This document shows, piece after piece, positions 8,406 to 17,116 of a DNA stretch of 36,832 nucleotides. Origin of the DNA: a virus; IMG/VR virus record IMGVR_UViG_3300046009_011605, positions 1 through 36,832 of that record; one strand, written 5' to 3'. The notes beneath the pieces were generated by a model, which did not search any database, was not told the origin of the DNA, and saw nothing but the letters and a program-made list of their open reading frames with translations. Both the position numbers and the translations under genes were made by a program. Numbering within the stretch: position 1 is the first letter of the stretch; each line of letters begins with the position of its first letter.

Positions 8406-8933
8406 ATGGCACAAAATTTAGACGATTTCATAGGTCAATTTAACGGTGGCTATAGACCAAATAGATTTGTTCTTACTCACACCTTTGGTGGAGAAGGAAA
8501 TGACGGTGGAGATCTGCAGTATCACATAAGAGCAACATCATTTCCTGCATCTACCATAACCACCCTGAATGTACCATATAGAGGAAGAATATTTAAAATG
8601 CCAGGAATTCGCACATATGCAACTTGGCAAATTACGGTTCTTGACGATACAAATAATCTGTTTGAAAAATATCACTCATGGTCACAGGCATTAAAAGAGC
8701 ATAAAAACAATACTACTTCTGTAAACAATACAGATTTTGAAACAGTAATGCAAACTATTACTGTTCAACAATTAGATTATAATGGTGGTGTTGCTAAAGA
8801 AATGTCTCTAATAAAGGCTTGGCCAAGTAATATTGGTCCAATTCAATTTGATATGGAAAATAATGAAACACTTTTGACCTTTACTGTTGATTTCGAATAT
8901 CAATACTCACAAGGTCCTGGTGCTGTTGTCTGA
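8406..8933 (+). CDS. 19: Tail tube protein gp19
   Basis: A 175-aa protein matching T4 gp19 (163 aa), which stacks in hexamers to form the tube through which DNA leaves. The family pattern is clear: NRFVLTHTFGG near the N-terminus, the FPASTITTLNVPYRGR strand-turn region near residues 46-61, an ATWQITVLDDTN element and a C-terminal TFTVDFEYQY strand. It follows gp18 by 13 bases with an AGAGGG ribosome site and precedes the portal gene, as in T4. Confidence 0.93.
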   Translation: MAQNLDDFIGQFNGGYRPNRFVLTHTFGGEGNDGGDLQYHIRATSFPASTITTLNVPYRGRIFKMPGIRTYATWQITVLDDTNNLFEKYHSWSQALKEHKNNTTSVNNTDFETVMQTITVQQLDYNGGVAKEMSLIKAWPSNIGPIQFDMENNETLLTFTVDFEYQYSQGPGAVV

Positions 8934-8951
8934 TTTTAAAGGATATTTTTT

Positions 8952-10526
8952 ATGGCTATTTTAGATATATTTGGACTAAATCTCGGAAGAAAAAGACCGG
9001 ACGGCACATCAGAAACATCTCCAGCACAACCGCAGGTAATACCTCCGGATAAAATTGATGGTGCGTATGTAGTAGAAACCGGAGGAGTCCAAGGGACATT
9101 AGTGGACTTCTCCGGTGCTGTTCGTGATGAGAATCAGTTAATTCAACAATATAGATCTATGTCTATCTACTCTGAGGTAGACAAAGCAATTGATGATATA
9201 GTGAACGATTCTATCGTTCCAGGTCCAAATAAAAGACCAGTCAAAGTAAATTTAGACAATGTTCAATTGTCTGATGTCATAAAAAATAAAATTTACAATG
9301 AATTTAATAATATTGTAGTATTACTAGACTTCAACAATAGAGCATATGATATTTTTCGCAAGTGGTACATTGACAGCAAATTATATTATTATATTCAAAT
9401 AGATCCACAAAACCCACAGGGAGGTATATTGGATCTTTTCCCTATTGATCCAATAAAAATCAAAAAGGTAAGAAAAATTGAAAAAGAAAGAAAAAGAGTA
9501 GACCCGAATGTAAATGTTATTCTTCCTGTTGTCAAAAAAATGGAAGAATATTACATTTACACCGACACTGATAGAGAATCAATGATAGCCACTTCTCCTA
9601 CTGGAGTAAAATTTTCAGTTGACTCCATTTGTTATGTACATTCGGGAATAATTGATGCTGGCACAAAAAAGGTAGTAGGATACCTTCAAAAAGCAATTCG
9701 TCCTCTAAACATGCTTCGCCAGATCGAGGACTCTGTGGTAATTTATCGTATAGCCAGAGCCCCGGAACGCCGTGTATTCTATGTCGATGTTGGTAACTTA
9801 CCAAAAGCAAAAGCAGAACAGTATGTTCGTGATATCATGAATCGATATAGAAATAAAATCATATATGATCCTTCTACTGGTCAAATTCGTGATGACAGAA
9901 ATTTCCAATCAATGTTGGAGGATTTCTGGATGCCCCGTAGAGAAGGTGGACGCGGAACTGAAATCTCCACTCTTGATTCTGGTCAAAATCTAGGTGAACT
10001 TTCTGATGTTGAATATTTCCAAAAGAAGTTATGGCAAGCATTGAATGTTCCACTTTCTCGTATGTTACCAGAAACTGGTTTCAATATGGGAAGAGCGGCA
10101 GAGATAACTCGTGATGAAGTAAAGTTTTATAAATTCATAGATAGATTAAGAAATAGATTTTCTATATTATTTTTAAATTTGTTGAGAACTCAGCTTCTTC
10201 TTAAAGGTGTTGTGAGTGAGCAGGATTGGCAAGTAATAAGCCAAGACATCGCATTCCAATACAATCGAGATTCATATTTCGATGAATTAAAGGAAGTTGA
10301 AATATTAAGAGAAAGAATGGATGTTTTGGCGACTATTGATCCGTTTGTAGGAAAATACTTCTCTCAAGAATATATTCGTAAGTATATCTTGAAACAAGAT
10401 GATCAGGACATTATCAGAATGAACATAGAAATGAATAATGAAGCTCAAGCCCAGCAAGAGCAGATGATGCAACAGATGCAAATGCAGCAACAGATGGGAA
10501 TACAACCAAATGCAGAGCCTCAGTAA
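8952..10526 (+). CDS. 20: Portal vertex protein gp20
   Basis: A 524-aa portal subunit equal in length to T4 gp20 (524 aa). Twelve copies form the DNA channel and start prohead assembly. Recognisable family stretches include the helix-rich YRSMSIYSEVDKAIDDIVND near residues 67-86, the APERRVFYVDVGNLPKAKAE region near 271-290, and LSRMLPETGFNMGRAAEIT near 371-389. The C-terminus is a Gln/Met-rich tail. An AAAGGA site precedes the ATG. The 3' end overlaps the next gene by 17 bases. Confidence 0.96.
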   Translation: MAILDIFGLNLGRKRPDGTSETSPAQPQVIPPDKIDGAYVVETGGVQGTLVDFSGAVRDENQLIQQYRSMSIYSEVDKAIDDIVNDSIVPGPNKRPVKVNLDNVQLSDVIKNKIYNEFNNIVVLLDFNNRAYDIFRKWYIDSKLYYYIQIDPQNPQGGILDLFPIDPIKIKKVRKIEKERKRVDPNVNVILPVVKKMEEYYIYTDTDRESMIATSPTGVKFSVDSICYVHSGIIDAGTKKVVGYLQKAIRPLNMLRQIEDSVVIYRIARAPERRVFYVDVGNLPKAKAEQYVRDIMNRYRNKIIYDPSTGQIRDDRNFQSMLEDFWMPRREGGRGTEISTLDSGQNLGELSDVEYFQKKLWQALNVPLSRMLPETGFNMGRAAEITRDEVKFYKFIDRLRNRFSILFLNLLRTQLLLKGVVSEQDWQVISQDIAFQYNRDSYFDELKEVEILRERMDVLATIDPFVGKYFSQEYIRKYILKQDDQDIIRMNIEMNNEAQAQQEQMMQQMQMQQQMGIQPNAEPQ

Positions 10527-10950
10527 CATAGTCCGATCAGTAATATCTCAACCAAAAAATGTATTTTTTCGTCAATTGAAAGAAAATATGGACGATCGCT
10601 TTGAGTCAAAGCTTGATCAAAAATATAAATTAGCAGTATCAAAGTTACTTGTTTCTGAGAAAACAGAAAGTATAGATCCTATTTTGGAAAATAATGAAGT
10701 TAAACCAAATAACAATATTAATTCTTTCGTGAAAGGTTTAAAAGAGTCATATTTTGAAAATAAAACAATTATACACAAGTTTAAGGACGGAAATACAGTA
10801 GCCATAACACCAGAAGACTCTTTTTCTTTAATACAAATGCACGATAACCTAAATAATATAAATCAGTCAAAGATGAGAAATTTGATGTCGGAGTCTTTTT
10901 CTGAATACAATAAAATATTAAAATTCTCAAAAAAACACCGAAAGGATTAA
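10510..10950 (+). CDS. Possible prohead core-associated protein (146 aa)
   Basis: The start lies inside the portal gene (17-base overlap) and the stop is 3 bases before the acidic core gene. The protein is basic, helical and Lys/Asn-rich. A C-terminal region (FKDGNTVAITPEDSFSLIQM near residues 92-111, then EYNKILKFSKKH) resembles hypothetical proteins of other T4-like phages as I remember them. Its place, between gp20 and gp67/gp21, is where T4 encodes core components gp67 and gp68. It contains LVSE and LMSE tetrapeptides that fit the gp21 cleavage pattern (Ile/Leu-x-Glu). A core or scaffold role is inferred from position; it is not a clear gp68 homologue. Confidence 0.6.
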   Translation: MQSLSNIVRSVISQPKNVFFRQLKENMDDRFESKLDQKYKLAVSKLLVSEKTESIDPILENNEVKPNNNINSFVKGLKESYFENKTIIHKFKDGNTVAITPEDSFSLIQMHDNLNNINQSKMRNLMSESFSEYNKILKFSKKHRKD

Positions 10951-10953
10951 CAA

Positions 10954-11409
10954 ATGAGCAGCACAGAAGATCTTATTAAATTTGCTTCGGAAGAAAACCA
11001 TGTGAAATTTCGTTCGAGCATGAACGATATTCTTTATGTAAAATTAGCAGAACAAATTTCCGAAAAAACCACTGAAATAATTTCAGAACTATTTGATGCC
11101 CAAATAATTGAAGAGGAAGAAGAAAAGAAGAAACCAGACGCTGACGGCGATGGTGTTCCTGACTGGGCTGATAAAAAACCCGGTGAAGATGATAATGCCG
11201 ATGAGGACGAAAATACAGACGAAGATGAGGATGAGGACGAAGATGAGGATGAGGACGAAGATGAGGACGAAAAAGACGATAAAAAGAAAAAATCAATGAA
11301 AGAAGCAAAAGACCATGATTCTGATGATGATGAAGATTCAGAAGATGATAAAAAAGGCAAAAAAGGTAAATTTCCCTTCTTCATGAAGAAAGGCAAGAAA
11401 AAGAAATGA
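10954..11409 (+). CDS. 67: Acidic prohead core protein, gp67-like, with a TSP3-type motif
   Basis: A 151-aa protein. A helical N-terminal half is followed by EEEEEKKK, then DADGDGVPDWADKKPGED at about residues 63-80, a long Asp/Glu run, and a basic tail ending KKGKKKK. T4 gp67 (PIP) likewise has a short helical head and a very acidic tail and sits between portal and protease genes, so the assignment rests on composition and position. The central motif is like a thrombospondin type-3 calcium repeat (DxDxDGxxDxxD), which T4 gp67 lacks as far as I recall. The stop overlaps the gp21 start (ATGA). Confidence 0.7.
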   Translation: MSSTEDLIKFASEENHVKFRSSMNDILYVKLAEQISEKTTEIISELFDAQIIEEEEEKKKPDADGDGVPDWADKKPGEDDNADEDENTDEDEDEDEDEDEDEDEDEKDDKKKKSMKEAKDHDSDDDEDSEDDKKGKKGKFPFFMKKGKKKK

Positions 11410-12065
11410 AGCTAATAACAGAAATGACCGAAGATATCGCTTGCCTGACCGAAGCCGTTGAAGGTGGAAAAAAGAGATATTTCATTGAAGGTTGTTTCAT
11501 GCAAGCAAATACCGTGAATCGAAACGGTAGAGTTTATCCATCCTCAATTATGGAAAACGCTGTAGGAACATACAATAAAAAATATGTTCAAGAAAACAGA
11601 GCTCTCGGTGAATTAAACCATCCCAGTGGGCCAACAGTAAACCTAGACAAATGTTCCCATCTGATAACTAAATTAGTGACAGAGGGAAATGATGTGGTAG
11701 GAAAAGCCAAGCTTTTAGAAACTCCTTGTGGAATCATTGCACAAAACCTAATTGACGCAGGTGTAAAACTAGGCGTTTCTTCTCGCGGAATGGGAAGTCT
11801 CACTGAGAAAAACGGATACAAAGAAGTCCAAAAAGACTTTATATTATCTGCAGTCGATATAGTAGCAGATCCTTCTGCTCCCAATGCCTTTGTAAACGGC
11901 ATAATGGAAGGAGTCGAATGGATCTGGGACAATGGTATTCTCAAGCAAGAAGTCTTAGAAAACTACAAGAAAACAATTAAAAAAACCCCATCAAGAATGA
12001 TGGAACAAACAGCAATAGGTCTATTTGAAGATTTTATGAAGAAAATGTCTTCAAGTAGAAAATAA
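11406..12065 (+). CDS. 21: Prohead core protease gp21
   Basis: A 219-aa serine protease matching T4 gp21 (212 aa), which cuts scaffold, internal and capsid proteins after Ile/Leu-x-Glu during head maturation. Family motifs are visible: FIEGCFMQANTVNRNGRVYP near residues 26-45, LGELNHPS with the catalytic-type His at 72, and GVSSRGMGSL with the nucleophile-type Ser at 125/126, then VDIVADPSAPNAFV near 150-163. LITE and CLTE near the N-terminus are plausible self-cleavage sites. It overlaps the gp67-like gene by 4 bases, suggesting coupled synthesis. Confidence 0.95.
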   Translation: MKLITEMTEDIACLTEAVEGGKKRYFIEGCFMQANTVNRNGRVYPSSIMENAVGTYNKKYVQENRALGELNHPSGPTVNLDKCSHLITKLVTEGNDVVGKAKLLETPCGIIAQNLIDAGVKLGVSSRGMGSLTEKNGYKEVQKDFILSAVDIVADPSAPNAFVNGIMEGVEWIWDNGILKQEVLENYKKTIKKTPSRMMEQTAIGLFEDFMKKMSSSRK

Positions 12066-12071
12066 CTTTTA

Positions 12072-12079
12072 TATAAATA
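12072..12079 (+). promoter_or_regulatory. Consensus late promoter TATAAATA for gp22-gp23
   Basis: A perfect match to the T4 late promoter element in the 40-base gap between gp21 and gp22. Predicted start is about 12085, giving a 21-base leader with a GAGGA ribosome site before the gp22 ATG at 12106. No clear late element was seen directly before gp23, so this promoter probably serves both the scaffold and the major capsid genes. Confidence 0.7.
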
Positions 12080-12105
12080 AAAATTGATCAATACGAGGAT
12101 TACAA

Positions 12106-13071
12106 ATGGATAAACAAATCAACCCAATTGGAGACGCACTAACTTACACCAAAGATGTTTTAGGTAAAGGAATAGTTTTACCAGATCTTGGTGCCGGACT
12201 GGAAAAAATGGCTGCTGGAAACATGCAATCTCTTTCTCCTAATTCAAGACCAGCACCGACTCAACAAGTCAATGCTCCTAAAAAGAAAGAAGGACAAATG
12301 GCTCAACAACCTGCTTCTGCTCCCACAACGGCTGCTTATGAATCAGAGTCATTTGACTTTGATGCAATTTTTGATGGTGAAAATCTCAGCGAACAATTCA
12401 AAGAAAAGATGAAAATAGTCTTTGAAGCTGCCGTGAATGAGAAAGTCACTCAAATTACTGAGGCTCTGACCACAGAAGCTAACAGTATCCTTGAAGAAGA
12501 AATTCAAAAAGTTACTTCTCAACTAACCGAAAAACTAGATGACTATCTAAATTATGTCATCGAAGAGTGGATGGATGAGAACAAACTTACTCTTGAAGAA
12601 GGCATCAAAGTTGATGTCGCTGAATCATTCCTCACTGGACTCAAGGAACTTTTCGAGACTCACTATGTTCAAATCCCAGAAGGAAAAAATGATCTTCTCG
12701 ATAGCCTACAAGAGAGAACTGATGAACTGGAAGCCCAGCTCAATGAAAAGATCAACGAATCAATCGAACTCAACAAGCAACTTCTCGAATATCAATGCAA
12801 CATGACTTTCCTCGAAAGCACTGATGGATTGACTGATACTCAAATCGAAAAACTTGCTTCGCTTACAGAAGGTCTTGAATATAATTCAGTTGAACAATAC
12901 ACTGAAAAACTGAATGTTCTCAAAGAAACCTATGTCAAGCAAATGAGCTCAAACAGAATCAAACCGCTCTTCGAATCGTTCGAAGAGACTACCGATAAAA
13001 CAATAGCCGCACCTGCTAGCGATAGCATGAGCGTTTATATGTCCGCACTCAATAGACAAGCAAAGAAATAA
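12106..13071 (+). CDS. 22: Prohead scaffold core protein gp22
   Basis: A 321-aa protein in the T4 gp22 slot (T4: 269 aa). After a Pro/Gln-rich N-terminal segment it is almost wholly acidic and alpha-helical, with long coiled-coil stretches from about residue 90 to 290. This is typical of the assembly core removed from the prohead. Many sites fit gp21 cleavage, such as QITE, QLTE and SLTE, and the protein ends in a short basic tail (NRQAKK). It is preceded by a consensus late promoter and followed after 28 bases by gp23. Confidence 0.9.
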   Translation: MDKQINPIGDALTYTKDVLGKGIVLPDLGAGLEKMAAGNMQSLSPNSRPAPTQQVNAPKKKEGQMAQQPASAPTTAAYESESFDFDAIFDGENLSEQFKEKMKIVFEAAVNEKVTQITEALTTEANSILEEEIQKVTSQLTEKLDDYLNYVIEEWMDENKLTLEEGIKVDVAESFLTGLKELFETHYVQIPEGKNDLLDSLQERTDELEAQLNEKINESIELNKQLLEYQCNMTFLESTDGLTDTQIEKLASLTEGLEYNSVEQYTEKLNVLKETYVKQMSSNRIKPLFESFEETTDKTIAAPASDSMSVYMSALNRQAKK

Positions 13072-13099
13072 GTTTAACAATTCAATAAGGAGAAAATAA

Positions 13100-14569
13100 A
13101 TGGACTTTGCAAATACTACCCCATACGACACTTTAGTCGAAAAATGGGAACCGCTTCTAAATCACGAAGCTCTTCCCGCAATCGGTGATTCTCACCGAAA
13201 GAAGTGCACTGCTGTTCTTCTTGAGAACCAAGAAAAAGCAATGCGTGAACAATTCCTCACCGAATACGGCAACGAAATGGGTGGAGCATTCCTCAACCCA
13301 CAAGTTGGCTCAGCAAACAACGCTCTCGCTGGTTATAGCCCCGTGCTCATCAGCCTCGTTCGTCGTGCAATGCCTAATTTGATTGCTTACGATATCACCG
13401 GCGTTCAGCCAATGACTGCTCCCACCGGTCTTATCTTCGCAATGCGTTCTCGTTACGGCACTCAAGATCAATACAAGACCGGTACTGCATTCGATGCAGA
13501 CGGTATTCAAAGTGATCCGAATTTCCGTGAAGCTCTCTTCCAACAACCACTGTCTGCATTCTCAGGTAGAGGAAATACCTGGACAGTTGATGCTGGTGGA
13601 TTCTCTGCAGGAAATATTGAAGCAGCTAACAAAGACCCATTCTTCTGGCGTGGTCTTTGTGGTACGAGTGCTGGTAACTTCGGTATAGGTGCAACTTTCT
13701 TCGAATCTTTCCGTGGAATGCTTACCAATGAAGCAGAACAACTTGGAAACGCGAATAGGCCATTCCAAGAGATGTCATTCACCATTGAACGCCTCGCTGT
13801 CGAAGCTCGTAGCCGTGCTCTAAAGGCTGAATACACCACTGAACTTGCTCAAGATCTCAAGGCTGTTCACGGTCTCGACGCAGAAACTGAACTTGCCAAC
13901 ATTCTTTCCCAAGAAATTCTCCACGAAATAAATCGTGAAATTCTTGGAACCGTTTATCGTAACGCTAAACAAGGATGCCGTCAAGGAGATCTCAAGACCT
14001 CTGGTACTTATGACTTAGTATTCGACTCAGACGGTCGTTGGTCAGCAGAACGCTTCCGTGGTCTCATGTTCCAAATCGAACGCGAAGCAAACACCATCGC
14101 CAAGGAAACTCGCCGTGGCAAGGGTAACTTCGTAATCTGCTCAAGCGATGTTGCTTCAGCACTCGCCATGGGTGGATACCTCAACATCTCACCGGCACTC
14201 AATGTCAATCTCGAAGTTGACGATACCGGTAATGTGTTCGCAGGCGTTCTTAACGGCAAGTTCCGCGTCTTCATCGATCCCTACGCTCCAACCGGCGTTA
14301 ACTTCGCTGTCGTTGGATATAAGGGACAAATCGCCTACGACGCAGGCTTGTTCTACTGCCCCTATGTCCCGCTACAAATGTTCCGCTCAGTTGGACAAGA
14401 CACCTTCCAACCGAAGATTGGCTTCAAGACCCGCTACGGCATGGTCGCCAACCCCTTCGCTGAGAATACAAATATCCGTGTTCCTGATGGAGTCGGTAAG
14501 AACCAATATTACCGTCTCTTCCGTGTAGAAAACCTCCACGGTATGGGTGTGACTGGTATGAACTTCTGA
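13100..14569 (+). CDS. 23: Major capsid protein gp23
   Basis: A 489-aa major head protein, the T4 gp23 homologue (521 aa). Diagnostic stretches are LVEKWEPLLNHEALPAI near residues 12-27, LVRRAMPNLIAYDITGVQPM near 86-105, and the C-terminal core. QFLTE at residues 51-55 matches the T4 FLTE site where gp21 removes the N-terminal propeptide; cleavage is predicted after Glu55 (base 13264). A strong AAGGAG ribosome site lies at 13087-13092. Codon use is shifted to C-ending codons (TTC, AAC, CGC, ATC) compared with its neighbours, consistent with very high expression. A strong terminator follows. Confidence 0.97.
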   Translation: MDFANTTPYDTLVEKWEPLLNHEALPAIGDSHRKKCTAVLLENQEKAMREQFLTEYGNEMGGAFLNPQVGSANNALAGYSPVLISLVRRAMPNLIAYDITGVQPMTAPTGLIFAMRSRYGTQDQYKTGTAFDADGIQSDPNFREALFQQPLSAFSGRGNTWTVDAGGFSAGNIEAANKDPFFWRGLCGTSAGNFGIGATFFESFRGMLTNEAEQLGNANRPFQEMSFTIERLAVEARSRALKAEYTTELAQDLKAVHGLDAETELANILSQEILHEINREILGTVYRNAKQGCRQGDLKTSGTYDLVFDSDGRWSAERFRGLMFQIEREANTIAKETRRGKGNFVICSSDVASALAMGGYLNISPALNVNLEVDDTGNVFAGVLNGKFRVFIDPYAPTGVNFAVVGYKGQIAYDAGLFYCPYVPLQMFRSVGQDTFQPKIGFKTRYGMVANPFAENTNIRVPDGVGKNQYYRLFRVENLHGMGVTGMNF

Positions 14570-14591
14570 TAGCTAGTAACTAACTTAGACC

Positions 14592-14624
14592 AAACAGGGG
14601 GCAGAAATGCCCCCTGTTTGTTTT
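14592..14624 (+). terminator. Intrinsic terminator after the major capsid gene
   Basis: A perfect 11-base-pair stem (14592-14602 with 14609-14619, AAACAGGGGGC and its complement) with a 6-base loop, followed by GTTTT. It is GC-rich at the loop side and lies 22 bases after the gp23 stop, so it should end the late head-gene transcript. Confidence 0.9.
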
Positions 14625-14632
14625 CATAAATA
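14625..14632 (+). promoter_or_regulatory. Late promoter element CATAAATA giving a leaderless start
   Basis: CATAAATA directly follows the gp23 terminator and ends 5 bases before the ATG at 14638. With T4 late spacing the transcript would begin at the A of the ATG itself. No Shine-Dalgarno sequence is present. The terminator immediately upstream makes an independent promoter here necessary or at least useful. Confidence 0.55.
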
Positions 14633-14637
14633 CTAAT

Positions 14638-15156
14638 ATGACAGATTGTAATCCTAATTCAGTTCGTGGTAATGCACCAGAAAATACCAATTATCTGGTA
14701 AATAATTTTTTTGTTTTTGATATTGATAAAATTCCAACTTTCAGATATTATGTACAATCTGCAAATATACCCATGCTTACCTCAAGGGCTATAAACCAAC
14801 CAGCAATTTTCAGTACATTTCCTAAGATACCAACTACAAGTTTTATTTTCGATGATCTACAGGTATCTTTCCTTTTAGATAATGAAATGAAAAGCTGGAA
14901 GGAAATCTATAATTGGGTACGATCTCTTGGAAATATGGAAGATTTTAAGGATGCAATAAAACATAAAGATAAATTTTCAAATGGTTCTTTATTGATAACA
15001 AATAGTACATATAAACCAATTATGAAAATTATGTTTTATAATTTATTTCCAATCACACTTGGATCAGTAAATTTTGCCGTAACTTCCACCACAACTGAAC
15101 CGATCGTAACCAGCGTGAATTTTGCATATTCTCATTTTGAACTTATTGATATATGA
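14638..15156 (+). CDS. Second tail-tube-fold protein (gp19/gp54-type)
   Basis: A 172-aa protein with the pattern of the T4 tail tube superfamily: an N-terminal strand, YYVQSANIPMLTSRAINQP near residues 38-56, then SFLLDNEMKSWKEIYNWVRS near 79-98, and a final alternating strand VTSVNFAYSHFELI. It is distinct from the gp19 encoded at 8406. In T4 the tube-like baseplate proteins gp48 and gp54 start the tube; this protein could play such a role or be a minor tube paralogue. It lies alone between the gp23 terminator and uvsY. The fold is fairly sure, the exact role is not. Confidence 0.7.
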   Translation: MTDCNPNSVRGNAPENTNYLVNNFFVFDIDKIPTFRYYVQSANIPMLTSRAINQPAIFSTFPKIPTTSFIFDDLQVSFLLDNEMKSWKEIYNWVRSLGNMEDFKDAIKHKDKFSNGSLLITNSTYKPIMKIMFYNLFPITLGSVNFAVTSTTTEPIVTSVNFAYSHFELIDI

Positions 15157-15165
15157 GGTATAATA

Positions 15166-15594
15166 ATGGAATTGGATTTCAAAGCGATTGAAAGCGATTT
15201 AAAGATCGATGAGTCTGACTTGGCTGCGGAGTCTCTTCGTACACCCCAGCTTCATAATAAGTATCTAATGCTGTTAATGAGGCTTAAAAACAAGAAGGAC
15301 AAAACAGAGAACGAATACAAGATACTTGAGAAAAACAAGTGGCTGTATTACACCGGAAAGATGTCAGAAGAGCAGCAAAAAGAACTGGGGTGGGAGCCTT
15401 TTGATTTAAATATTTTACGCACTGATGTGGATCGTATATTATACGCTGATATAGAATTAATCGAACTTCAAAATAAATTAAATGAAATAACCCGAATAAT
15501 TAATTATGTTGAAGATATTGTCAAAATAATATCAAATAGGCAATGGTCTATTCGATCTGCAATAGACTGGATGAAGTTCACAAATGGACAGTGA
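15166..15594 (+). CDS. uvsY: Recombination mediator UvsY
   Basis: A 142-aa protein similar in length and layout to T4 UvsY (137 aa). UvsY loads UvsX recombinase on gp32-coated single-stranded DNA. Family features are the N-terminal acidic helix, a helical LHNKYLMLLMRLKNKKD stretch near residues 30-46, WLYYTGKMS near 64-72, and the C-terminal helix ending SIRSAIDWMKF. A GAGG ribosome site precedes the ATG. Its stop overlaps the uvsW start by 11 bases; uvsY and uvsW are also neighbours in T4. Confidence 0.9.
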   Translation: MELDFKAIESDLKIDESDLAAESLRTPQLHNKYLMLLMRLKNKKDKTENEYKILEKNKWLYYTGKMSEEQQKELGWEPFDLNILRTDVDRILYADIELIELQNKLNEITRIINYVEDIVKIISNRQWSIRSAIDWMKFTNGQ

Positions 15595-17116
15595 AAAGAT
15601 AAATGTTACGGAAATAGACACCGTATTCATTCGTCTTGAGACAGAAAAAGGCATAGCAAAAGAGCTAAGCCAATATTTTACATTTGACGTTCCCAATCAT
15701 AAATACATGCCCGCCTACAGAAATAAATTTTGGGATGGCAAAATAAGATTATTTGGATTTCACAATCATTTAATATATCGTGGTCTTTTGGACTATGTTA
15801 AAAAATTTGCAGCTGATAGAAATTATGAAATATCAGGATTTGAAGAAAAAACTTCCACCATAGACAGGGAAATACTATGTCAATTTATAGAAAACCATTT
15901 AGATCCACGACTTTCAGGAAATCCCGTAAAGCTCCACTCCTACCAAGTAAACGCCATAAAGCACGCATTAGAGCAAAAAAGATGTCTACTGTTGTCCCCG
16001 ACAGGTTCTGGAAAGAGCATGATCATATACGGGCTGCTGAGATATTATCTGAAAGTTATACCTCCAGAAAAGAAGATTTTAATCATTGTCCCCACCACTG
16101 GACTAGTTCAACAAATGATCTCGGATTTCTCGGAGTATTCTGGAGGAACACCATGGAAAGCATCTCTGCATTGTCATGGTATACATTCAGGAAGAAGCAA
16201 AGAAACTGCAAAACGAGTCGTGGTGACAACATGGCAAAGCGTTTTTCGAGAACCAAAAGAGTGGTTCGATTCCTTCTCAGTCGTATTTGGAGATGAATGC
16301 CATCAGTATAAAAGCAACTCGCTTGTCAAGATAATGACAAAATTAAAACATTGCCCCTACAGGATAGGGACAACAGGTACTTTAGATGGCTTGCAAGTTC
16401 ATAGATTGATAATTGAAGGACTGTTTGGCAAAACATATAAAGTTACTACCACTAAAGATTTAATAGACAAAGAAATATTATCAGAATTAAATATTGAATG
16501 TTTGTTGATAAAGCATTCTGACAAAGATAAAAATAAATTAAAAAGAAGAACATATCAGGAAGAAATAGAGTGGATTGTCACGGACCCTGATAGAAATAAA
16601 TTCATAACAGATCTTGCAGAAAAATTAAAAGGAAACACTCTTATTCTTTTTAATTATGTCGAAAAACAAGGAAAGCCCTTGATAGAGTTATTGAAAAACT
16701 CTGACAAGGAAATACATTTTATTCACGGTAAAACAGAAACAGAATTACGTGAAGAGATTCGAAGAGTAGTAGATTCAAGCAGTAATTCGATATTGGTAGC
16801 AAGTTATGGAACCACAAGTACAGGTATTAACATACGCAACATTCATAATATTATATTTGCATCTCCTTCTAAATCCTGCATTCGCGTACTTCAATCTATT
16901 GGCAGAGGCTTGAGAAAGAGCGAAACAAAAGAAGTTGTGACTGTTTATGATATTTCGGATGATTTAATTTACAAGAAATACAAGAACCATACCTTTAGAC
17001 ATTTAGAAGAAAGAATGAGAATATATAAGAAAGAGAGATTTCACTTCAAGATAACCTCTGTTTCTTTAGAAAGGAATCCCGATGGGAGAAGAATACCATC
17101 TATTGAAAATGAATAA
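15584..17116 (+). CDS. uvsW: UvsW superfamily 2 helicase
   Basis: A 510-aa RNA-DNA and DNA helicase that unwinds branched intermediates and R-loops, moving replication to the recombination-dependent mode. The N-terminal double-stranded DNA-binding domain (NKFWDGKIRLF near residues 47-57) is followed by a Q-like HSYQ motif (118-121), Walker A SPTGSGKS (138-145), DECH (237-240), a TGT motif near 265, and motif VI QSIGRGLRKS near 437-446. All helicase motifs are intact. It overlaps uvsY upstream and the Sm-like gene downstream (35 bases). Confidence 0.95.
   Translation: MDSEKINVTEIDTVFIRLETEKGIAKELSQYFTFDVPNHKYMPAYRNKFWDGKIRLFGFHNHLIYRGLLDYVKKFAADRNYEISGFEEKTSTIDREILCQFIENHLDPRLSGNPVKLHSYQVNAIKHALEQKRCLLLSPTGSGKSMIIYGLLRYYLKVIPPEKKILIIVPTTGLVQQMISDFSEYSGGTPWKASLHCHGIHSGRSKETAKRVVVTTWQSVFREPKEWFDSFSVVFGDECHQYKSNSLVKIMTKLKHCPYRIGTTGTLDGLQVHRLIIEGLFGKTYKVTTTKDLIDKEILSELNIECLLIKHSDKDKNKLKRRTYQEEIEWIVTDPDRNKFITDLAEKLKGNTLILFNYVEKQGKPLIELLKNSDKEIHFIHGKTETELREEIRRVVDSSSNSILVASYGTTSTGINIRNIHNIIFASPSKSCIRVLQSIGRGLRKSETKEVVTVYDISDDLIYKKYKNHTFRHLEERMRIYKKERFHFKITSVSLERNPDGRRIPSIENE

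Noticed and set aside
11034-11396. Reverse-strand poly-Ser frame and other overlapping frames across the acidic core gene
   Set aside because: They arise from GAC/GAT/GAG repeats of the acidic stretch on the + strand; the + strand gene fits the operon.
15698-15705. CATAAATA inside uvsW, and AATAAATA at 34185-34192 inside a fibre gene
   Set aside because: No start codon of a gene follows closely; such cores are expected by chance in AT-rich DNA and show that the motif alone is not proof of a promoter.
15877-16296. A 139-residue + strand frame within uvsW
   Set aside because: It is out of frame with an intact helicase carrying all motifs; no conserved pattern of its own.
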